Shown: piece by piece, positions 57,501 to 64,000 of the stretch
Layout: each line of letters begins with the position of its first letter
How positions within the stretch are numbered: the first letter of the stretch is position 1
Assembly: GCF_004011695.2 (NCBI RefSeq)
Contig: NC_082426.1
Location: forward strand, 1-64,000
Length of the DNA: 64,000 bases
From: Ascochyta rabiei
Taxonomy: Eukaryota; Ascomycota; Dothideomycetes; Pleosporales; Didymellaceae
Direction: 5' to 3'
Made by a program: the position numbers and the translations under genes
The notes under the pieces: generated by a model
The model's input: the letters and a program-made list of their open reading frames with translations, nothing else
The model's database searches: none
Told to the model about the DNA's origin: nothing

Positions 57501-59372
57501 TCTGAGAGAGGGTGGAGCCGTCGACATGCTGATATGCGTCGAGAAGGCTGTCGGCCTCGGATTCGGGGATTGGCTGAGGCTGGTGGGCCGTCTCGTCGAA
57601 GTTGGACGAGCATTCGCGGGAAGGAATGGGGACATCAGGATCGAGATCGGCCAGGTTGCCGTAGCTGCGCTCAGGACTCGACTCGGCATCGTAGGCGTAG
57701 CTCTCTTCCTGGTCGTCGAACTTCTGGCTCTTGACCCTGCGCAGAATGGACTCGCGCGAGATGCGAGGAATCGAAGGGTCCTGCTCGTTGTCGGCGGTAA
57801 GGACCGATGCGTCGTCGTCGACGTCGACCTCATCCACGTGGACCGCTACCTCGCCCTCGGCGGTCTTGTCGTGGCTCTCCTGGGTCGGGGTGGAGGTGTC
57901 GCGGTCGCCATCAAAGTTCATAAGACGAAGGCGGTCTTCCAGAGACATGGAGCTTTCGCGTCTGTTGAGGAGATCGGCCTTGGAGAAGCCGGAAACGGGA
58001 GGGGGCTGGGGTAGTGACCTCGACGCGTCGCCACCGCTCGAGCCCGGCCGGTTCAGGCCCATGCCAGGAAGAGGTGGGAGTGGCCTGGGCGAGCCTTCGG
58101 AGGGCTGTGAGGCCTGTGGCGAGCCGGTGGGAGCGCCGTTGGGCTGTGCGCCGGCGGCGGGGCTGGAATCGCGCTGGTCGAAGACGTCGTCGTAGAGGTC
58201 GGTCAAGGATGTGTTTGCGTTGTCTGGGCTCACGTGGCGCCAGTCCTCGGGAAGGACGACGGGCGTCTTCTCCGTGTCTTCGAGCGAGGCGTCGAAGCTG
58301 TCGTCCTGGTCGAAGCTCATCTCTTCCTCGTCGTCCGTCTCCTCGTAGCTGCCCTCGCGCGAGCCTGAGGCTGCTGAAGGGTCGGGCGTGACCAGCTCGT
58401 ACTCTGTGATGGTGGGTGGAGCGGCGTCGAAGGTCACGCTCTTGGCATGGCGGCGCAGTGCGCGCGGTGTCGGGTGCTTCATGTCGTCGTCGTCGTCGTC
58501 GTCGGACAGGACGCTCGCGTCTGGGTTGTAGTGCGGCGAGTTGAAGCGGCCATTGTTGACGAGCGACGACTTGGTGGGGGAGGCGCGGCCAGCAGACGAT
58601 GAGGGACGGTCTTTTGTCGGCGAAGAAAAGGGCGAGGCGAAGGTGGACTGTGTGGGCAGCTTGGCGGGTGATGTCTGGATGGAGCTCAGTGTGGGGGCGT
58701 GTGACGACTTGTCGGCGCGGCGGTGGCTCTCGTCCGGCGAGGGGTGGTGCTGGCGCAGGCCGTTGAGACCGGCGCCAGCGAAGGCGTTGCCCTGGATGGA
58801 GGTGCTCAGGGGGCGACCGGCAGCCAGGGGGCGGTCCAAGGGCTGGAGCGAGGTGGGGTCGTAGGCGTGCATCTGCTCACGGGCGAAGATGCTGCTGTTC
58901 TTGACACGCGACTGCTTCTTGAGGTTCTCAATGGAGCTGCGCTTGGGCGACAGGGGCTGCTGGGCATCATCGTTGAAGCTGTTCTCCGAGTTCTCCAGGC
59001 GGTCGCGTGGGGAGGTGGTCTGCTCTTTCCAGAACAGGCGCGGGCTGTTCTGGAAAGGCGAGGAGGCAAAGGGCGAGGATTCCTTGGGGAGAAGGATGCG
59101 CTGGCGACGTCAGTGAACCGGTCGAGAGGAGAGAGGCGTGTCGCGGCACGTCACGTCACGTCACTTGATGCGGGCGTACCTTTGTTGTCTGGTCGAAGCT
59201 TGGAGAATTCCTCCTGTGCTCGCCGGGCGCAATCTCGGAGAGCGGACGGGCTGTGGCCTTTGCGGGCGAGGCGGTCGGCGTTTTGTTGATGCGCAGCGGC
59301 GAGACCTGCACGTGGTCAGGAGGGGCGCTGCGAGGGAGGGTCAGCAAGACGTACCGCTTCGTTGCGCGACAT
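54519..59372 (-). CDS. BUD4: BUD4, anillin-like bud-site/septin-organising protein
   Basis: Six exons: 59355-59372, 59180-59305, 56551-59100, 56022-56424, 55236-55972 and 54519-55187, giving about 1,500 residues. Bud4 acts at the cortex with septins and the axial landmark, in septum formation in filamentous fungi. The N-terminus reads MSRNEAVSPLRINKTPTASP, a conserved Bud4 start. A long acidic disordered region with the repeats DEQPDEQPDEQP follows. The C-terminal anillin-homology region (VIGVKDLDLPLP, WLELGHSAPIGQEFELVVLDDLEF) leads to a PH domain (EGFLSQQGGDCPYWRRRFFRLNGTVLTAFHE) and ends RRDQVRSMIF. Introns are 49, 79, 126, 49 and 48 nt; the 126- and 48-nt introns are in frame without stops. 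Divergent from MRH4. Confidence 0.92.
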
Positions 59373-60241
59373 GGCGAGGCGCGGGGGCTGTTAGAGGAAG
59401 ACTGCAGCGCGGGTGGAAGCGTTGTGGGGATGTGAGTGAGGAATGGCGGCGCCGTTGAGGCGGTGTGGTGTGGTGTGGTGAGTGTGCAGTGGGCGTGTAG
59501 ATGGCGATGGGTGTGCAGTGCGCGGGCGCAGAAGTCAACAAAGGCCAACCAGGCAGGACAAACACTCGATAAGGATGCGCGCTCCTTAGCAATGGAGCAA
59601 TGGAGCAATGGACGACAACAAAGACAAACAAAGAAGCGAAGGGCGGATCCGACTCGACGCTCTGCTGGTGGTTGGACAGGAGGAGAGGAGGGGCGGTGCA
59701 ACTGAGATCAGGCACTTGCAGCACTTGTAGCCTCTGATCGGCCGGGGTCCATCGAGTTTATCAACACGCCCGCAGTCGAGCGCAGTTGCCAGGGCGACGC
59801 CTGATGGCCGGGACCGTTCGCAGCGCCCAGTCCGTGCACCCGTCTGCTCTCCCGCGCCCGAGCCCAAGAGGAAAAGCGGGCGAGGCCAGCACGTGAGCGA
59901 AGTCTCGCCTGGACTGCTCGCTGCCCTCCAGTCTGCCGCTGCCCTCCAGTCTGCCGCTGCCCTCCAGTCTGCCGCTGCCCTCCAGTCTGCCGCTGCCCTC
60001 CAGTCTGCCGCTGCCCTCCAGTCTGCCGCTGCCCTCCAGTCTGCCGCTGCCCTCCAGTCTGCCGCTGCCCTCCAGTCTGCCGCTGCCCTCCAGTCTGCCG
60101 CTGCCCTCCAGTCTGCCGCTGCCCTCCAGTCTGCCGCTGCCCTCCAGTCTGCCGCTGCCCTCCAGTCTGCCACATCCACACCGCCGCCCTCGCCGTCCTC
60201 CAGTCTACCACTGCCACATCGCTGCCCTCGCCGCTCTCGCC
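59373..60241. promoter_or_regulatory. Shared upstream region of BUD4 and MRH4
   Basis: About 870 bp separate the two divergent start codons. The right third is the 18-bp minisatellite, which ends about 70 bp before the MRH4 ATG. A GGTGTGGTGTGGTG tract lies at 59461-59480, and near 59580 are GGAGCAAT repeats. No regulatory site can be named. Confidence 0.5.
59931..60170. repeat. 18-bp minisatellite CTGCCCTCCAGTCTGCCG, 13 copies
   Basis: Thirteen almost perfect tandem copies (about 240 bp) in the shared BUD4-MRH4 upstream region. Because the unit length is a multiple of three, all six frames stay open and give false proteins (ALQSAA and DWRAAA repeats). Confidence 0.96.
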
Positions 60242-62347
60242 ATGCTGCGCCAGACCACCCGCGTCTGCGCCTTCTGCGAGGTGCGCTCGCTGCTACGGAC
60301 AGCCCCGTCCCCGTCCCCGTCCCCGTCCCAGTCCCAGTCCCAGTCCCAGTCCCAGACACGCCTCTACACCCAAGTGCAGCGCGACCGCAGTGAACCAAGC
60401 GACCGTGCGAACCACCCGCGCTCACCCCTCCCGCCGCGCTCTCGCCCGCCGCCCAGATCCCGCGACCGCGCCTCCTTCTCCCCCGACCGCGCCTTCAACT
60501 CGCGCCTGGGCCCCCAACGAGCGCGCCGCGAGGCAGAGCGCTCCCGCCAGCGCCCCACCCACGGCCGCGACACGCTGCAGCTCTCGCCCGCCGTCGCTCG
60601 ACACGCCGCCGACCAGCCCAAGAGGAAGCCCCGCGAGCCCTACGCGTTCCTGAACAAGACGCGCGCACCGCCCATGCTGGAGCGCGAGCGCGAGAGGGCC
60701 AGCGAGCGCGCACACGCAGACCGCGACAGAAACCCCCGTGCCCGAGACGCCGACAAGCAGCGCACCAAGCCCGACGCCGACAAGCGGCGCACCAAGCCCG
60801 ACGCCTTCCACGCCCTCAAAATGCAGCGCTCGCTCCACGAGATCCCCTACGCCGCGCGCAAGGCCGTCAAGGCCAAGCTCGACCACTACGACGCCTTCGA
60901 CAAGTTCCCCCTCGCCGACCCCGTCCAGGCCGCCGTCCGGGACGCCCTGCCCGGCCTCGAGTACCGCAACCCCACCCCCGCCCAGGCCCTCGCCATCCCC
61001 GCCCTGCTCGGCCTGCGCAAGGAGAAGCGCTCGCGCAGCCCCTCCAGGAACACGCCCGGCCCCGACGCCTTCCTGCTCGCCGCCGAGACCGGCTCCGGCA
61101 AGACGCTCGCCTACCTCCTGCCCACCCTCGACGCCATCAAGCGCGACGAAGTCCAGGACAAGGAAGACGAGGAAGCTGCAGCCGCCGCTGCCGCCGCCGC
61201 CGCCGCCGCCGTCGTCGACGACCCCACCACCACCAAGCGCAACGACATGTTCGACGTCCCCGAGCCCTCGGTCAACAAGGCCGTCGACCCCGCCCGCCCC
61301 CGCGCCATCATCCTCGTCCCCTCCGCCGAGCTCGTCGCCCAGGTCGGCGCCGTCGCAAAGTCGCTCTCCCACACCATCAAGTTCCGCGCAGCCCCCATCA
61401 GCGCCAAGATGAGCGCCACCGTCATCCGCAACCGCCTCTTCAGCGAGCACGGCGTCGACGTCGTCATCGCCACGCCCCCGCTGCTCGCCAGCATCGCAGA
61501 GTCCAACCCCAACATCCTCGCCCGCGTCACCCACCTCATCTGCGACGAGGCCGACTCGCTCTTCGACCGCTCCTTCAAGCCCAGCACCACCGACATCCTC
61601 GACCGCGCCACCCCCAGCCTCAAGCAGCTCATCCTCTGCTCCGCCACCATCCCCAAGTACCTCGACAAGTACCTCCTCCACACCTTCCCCGACATGCACC
61701 GCCTCGTCACCCCCAACCTCCACGCCATCCCGCGACGCGTCCAGCTCGGCGTCGTCGACGTCAACAAAGACCCCTACCGCGGCAACAAGATGCTCGCCTG
61801 CGCCGACACCATCTGGCAGATCGGCAAGAGCACCGCCGAGTTCGACCCGGTCCAAGGCAACGAGACCGTCCACGTCAAGCGCATCCTCGTCTTCGTCAAC
61901 GAGCGCGAAGACACCGAGGCCGTCGCCGAATACCTCTGCCAAAAGGGCATCGACGCCCTCGCCTTCCACCGCGACACCGACCCCGTCCGCCAGGCCAAGA
62001 CCCTCGCCTCCTTCACCGACGGCTCCATCTCGCCCTCGTTTGGCCAGAAGAAGCGCCTCGACGGCGAGGACGAGGCCCAGCCCACGCCCACGACCTCTCG
62101 ATCCCTCCCCAACACCAAAGTCATCGTCACCACCGACCTCGGCTCCCGGGGCATCGACACCGTTTCCGTCCGCCACGTCATCCTCTACGACGTCCCCCAC
62201 ACCACCATCGACTTCATCCACCGTCTCGGCCGCACAGGCCGCATGGGCCGTCGCGGACGCGGTATCGTCCTCCTGGGTCCTGGCGATCGTGCGGACGTGG
62301 TGAGGGAGGTCAAGGACGCCATGTTTAGAGGCGAGGCCCTAATCTAG
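60242..62347 (+). CDS. MRH4: Mitochondrial DEAD-box RNA helicase MRH4
   Basis: A single-exon 701-residue protein. MRH4 is a mitochondrial RNA helicase needed for late assembly of the large mitoribosomal subunit. The N-terminus is Arg/Ser-rich and suited to mitochondrial import, with a low-complexity SPSPSPSQSQSQ stretch. Motifs in order: PTPAQALAIPAL (Q-like, ~244-255), AETGSGKT (281-288), VPSAELVAQ (Ia), DEAD (435-438), SAT (467-469), ILVFVNERED (IV), TTDLGSRGID (V) and HRLGRTGRMGRRG (VI, 660-672). A poly-Ala tract (~312-323) sits between motifs I and Ia. The gene is unusually GC-rich with third-position C. Its last ~19 codons, stop codon and following bases are tandemly repeated downstream (62288-62717). 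Confidence 0.93.
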   Translation: MLRQTTRVCAFCEVRSLLRTAPSPSPSPSQSQSQSQSQTRLYTQVQRDRSEPSDRANHPRSPLPPRSRPPPRSRDRASFSPDRAFNSRLGPQRARREAERSRQRPTHGRDTLQLSPAVARHAADQPKRKPREPYAFLNKTRAPPMLERERERASERAHADRDRNPRARDADKQRTKPDADKRRTKPDAFHALKMQRSLHEIPYAARKAVKAKLDHYDAFDKFPLADPVQAAVRDALPGLEYRNPTPAQALAIPALLGLRKEKRSRSPSRNTPGPDAFLLAAETGSGKTLAYLLPTLDAIKRDEVQDKEDEEAAAAAAAAAAAAVVDDPTTTKRNDMFDVPEPSVNKAVDPARPRAIILVPSAELVAQVGAVAKSLSHTIKFRAAPISAKMSATVIRNRLFSEHGVDVVIATPPLLASIAESNPNILARVTHLICDEADSLFDRSFKPSTTDILDRATPSLKQLILCSATIPKYLDKYLLHTFPDMHRLVTPNLHAIPRRVQLGVVDVNKDPYRGNKMLACADTIWQIGKSTAEFDPVQGNETVHVKRILVFVNEREDTEAVAEYLCQKGIDALAFHRDTDPVRQAKTLASFTDGSISPSFGQKKRLDGEDEAQPTPTTSRSLPNTKVIVTTDLGSRGIDTVSVRHVILYDVPHTTIDFIHRLGRTGRMGRRGRGIVLLGPGDRADVVREVKDAMFRGEALI

Positions 62348-62717
62348 ACAATACAATGATTGTGTAGACATAGCAGGGAGGTAAAAGACGCCATGTTTAG
62401 AGGCGAGGCCCTGATCTAGACAATACAATGATTGTGCAGACATAGCAGGGAGGTGAAAGACGCCATGTGTAGAGGCAAGGCCCTGATCTAGATAATATAA
62501 TAATTGTGCAGACATAGTAAGGAAGGTTAAGGACGCTATGTTTAGAGGCGAGGCCCTGATCTAGACAATACAATGATTGTGCGGACGTGGCAGGGAGGTG
62601 AAAGACGCCATGTGTAGAGGCAAGGCCCTAATCTAGACAATACAATAATTATGTAGACGTAGCAGGGAGGTTAAGGACGCTATGTGTAGAGGCGAGGCCC
62701 TAATCTAGACAATACGT
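62288..62717 (+). repeat. Six tandem 72-bp units made from the MRH4 3' end
   Basis: Units start at about 62288, 62361, 62433, 62505, 62578 and 62650. Unit 0 is the real gene end: the codons for ADVVREVKDAMFRGEALI, the stop codon, and the following ACAATACAATGAT. Each later unit keeps the (C/T)TAATCTAGACAATAC core and the AGACGC(C/T)ATGT core. Differences between units are mostly transitions (C/T, G/A) plus one T/G. Confidence 0.92.
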
Positions 62718-63518
62718 CGATTGTTCTTTTTGTCCACAGTCCTAGACGGTCCCGTTGTACGATATCTGTAGTGCATTGCATAGCAAGGCGTTGCTGCATG
62801 ACAACATCCCGGTCAAACCCTAACAAGACATGCCAAGACAACGAGATCAAATAGCCTGTCCAACATCCACCACCTTGAACCCACACCTGCTTATCGTGCT
62901 TCCTTTTATTGATCCTACTGCACAATATATCTATAAGAACACCTCTACCTCCCTTCTTGAAATCTACATTTTTTACTAGATTCTAGACTCTTAGTTTTTT
63001 ATTATACAGTACTACTTATATCTATCTATCTGTAAATAACACCTACTGTATAAAGAGAGAGAAGGTAGATTAGATACTAATAGACTTGTCTTAGAATTCC
63101 AACTATATATCTGTAATACGTACAGCTCTATACTACTGCACTCTATACCTACAAGCTAGTAATGTTAGAATAGAGATTCGCTATTAGTGTAGTGCTCTAT
63201 TAGATCTGTGCCGCTGTGCTCCTTGTCCACGAGCTAGGGGTGTAGGGATGGGGGTTTGCTATTTTTGTAATGCTGTGTTGCCTGCGTCTTTGCGCGTGTA
63301 GAGGCTGATTAAGTTGCTTTCCCCACCAAGCGACTTCCGTCCACGACACTCACGGCTCAGCAGCTCCATCCTATTCATCAAAGACTTGACATCATCTTGG
63401 CTACGAATCGTCAACAACGTAAGACCGATACGGAAAGAAGAGTGTTGGTGAACCGTCCCTTAATACAGAACTGCTAAGAACAGTGCCTGGCTTTCGGGCT
63501 TCTTTGCGTCTGAACCTG
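62718..63518. other. AT-rich gene-free DNA
   Basis: About 800 bp, with 62930-63200 strongly AT-rich with CTA/TAG/TATA words, like the RIP-degraded DNA elsewhere. No supported frame. A minus-strand frame at 62680-62925 overlaps the repeat and is unsupported. Confidence 0.5.
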
Positions 63519-63938
63519 CAGAAGATGAAGTCACGGACCATGACCTGAGCTTCGAACACTTGGATCAGTACACCAAAGCTTACCGCACCGGAAAGCCCGA
63601 AGCCATGATGGAACTCTACCCCGGCAACTTCGTCTACTCCGACTTCAGTGCGCCCGTCCCTTCCCACCCACGCGAGACACGCTGATGAAAGACACGTACA
63701 ACAAGACCTTCCACAACTTCCACATCCTGGACATCAAACCCATGTCTGTACATGGGCACAAGGATTTCACGGCCTGGGAGTGGGAGATTACGTGCCAGCC
63801 GGCTGTTGATAACGACACGGGAGCGAAGATAGCAAAGTGGGGTGCGAAGCCGAAGAAGTCGGTGGGGTATACGTTGATGTGGTTGGAGGTGGCAAGATGT
63901 TGTGAAACAATGACTATGTGCAGATGAAGGATGTGTAG
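63519..63938 (+). pseudogene. SnoaL/NTF2-like domain gene, decayed or mispredicted
   Basis: Protein-like sequence starts near 63519 (HLDQYTKAYRTGKPEAMMELYPGNF...). It changes frame at about 63647 and continues from 63685 as MKDTYNKTFHNFHILDIKP, then HKDFTAWEWEITCQPA and GYTLMWLE. This is the NTF2-like fold seen in small fungal SnoaL proteins. At about 63885 the frame is lost: the family-like ending NNDYVQMKDV lies in another frame, behind a TGA that looks like a former CGA. A 44-nt intron (63648-63691) could explain the first break but not the second. Upstream, around 63360-63518, I see no clear start exon. Function unknown. Confidence 0.55.
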
Positions 63939-64000
63939 CTATGACATCGGAACGGTGCTTTTGAACTTCCGGCAGCCTGACAGCAGGGCTCGTCGACAAC

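Noticed and set aside
59586..60425. 279-codon minus-strand frame with DWRAAA repeats, and the complementary LQSAAA frame
   Set aside because: Translation of the 18-bp minisatellite in the promoter region; no independent support.
60422..62221. 599-codon frame antisense to MRH4
   Set aside because: Shadow of a GC-rich gene with C in third positions; Gly/Val/Asp-rich composition and no domain.

Overview
The window is a chromosome end from a filamentous ascomycete. It begins with about 17 copies of the telomere repeat CCCTAA and reads inward. The genes have short introns (48-126 nt) with GTNNGN donors and CTAAC/CTGAC branch sites. The recognisable proteins (SET9, BUD4, MRH4, OMA1, mitochondrial uL14m, RPB9, PIN1/ESS1, F-box) are fungal. 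The many CAG/CAA/CGA to TAG/TAA/TGA changes in repeats look like repeat-induced point mutation (RIP). Together this points to Pezizomycotina, probably Dothideomycetes; I cannot name a genus.

Layout. 1-103 is the telomere. 104-3697 is a telomere-derived stretch with no G at all on the + strand. 3698-5480 is a GC-rich mosaic of short hairpin repeats ending in a G-rich 18-bp array. 5493-10102 (minus) is a telomere-linked RecQ-type helicase with an N-terminal OrsD-like zinc region, split by one frameshift. A divergent two-exon gene at 10399-12123 encodes a nuclear-looking protein of unknown function. At 12440-15640 the same subtelomeric architecture starts again (G-poor telomere-derived DNA, a short internal CCCTAA tract, hairpin mosaic, 18-bp array), followed by two older broken helicase paralogues (15836-18781 and 19100-22316). 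The end therefore looks built from stacked modules.

22.3-30.8 kb is RIP-degraded retrotransposon DNA: a Ty3/gypsy chromovirus relic on + and a Ty1/copia reverse transcriptase relic on minus. 30.8-37.9 kb is a transition zone: small doubtful ORFs, an F-box pseudogene split by a non-LTR-like insertion with a (TCAA)n tail and a 12-bp target duplication, and a decayed polytopic membrane protein gene.

From 38 kb onward lies a core-genome block: OMA1 (mitochondrial protease), SET9 (H4K20 methyltransferase), a mitochondrial ribosomal protein uL14m gene, RPB9, a PIN1-type prolyl isomerase, a hypothetical gene at 47.8 kb, a low-complexity hypothetical gene with an in-frame TAG at 50.5-52.5 kb, BUD4 (anillin-like septin organiser) and MRH4 (mitochondrial DEAD-box helicase). 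SET9/uL14m, RPB9/ESS1 and BUD4/MRH4 are divergent pairs whose shared upstream regions carry minisatellites. The window ends in a decayed NTF2/SnoaL-like gene.

Main points of interest are the 3.7-kb G-free subtelomere, the stacked helicase modules with the divergent nuclear protein, the non-LTR-like insertion, and tandem expansion of the 3' end of MRH4. All calls come from reading the sequence; no database search was run.
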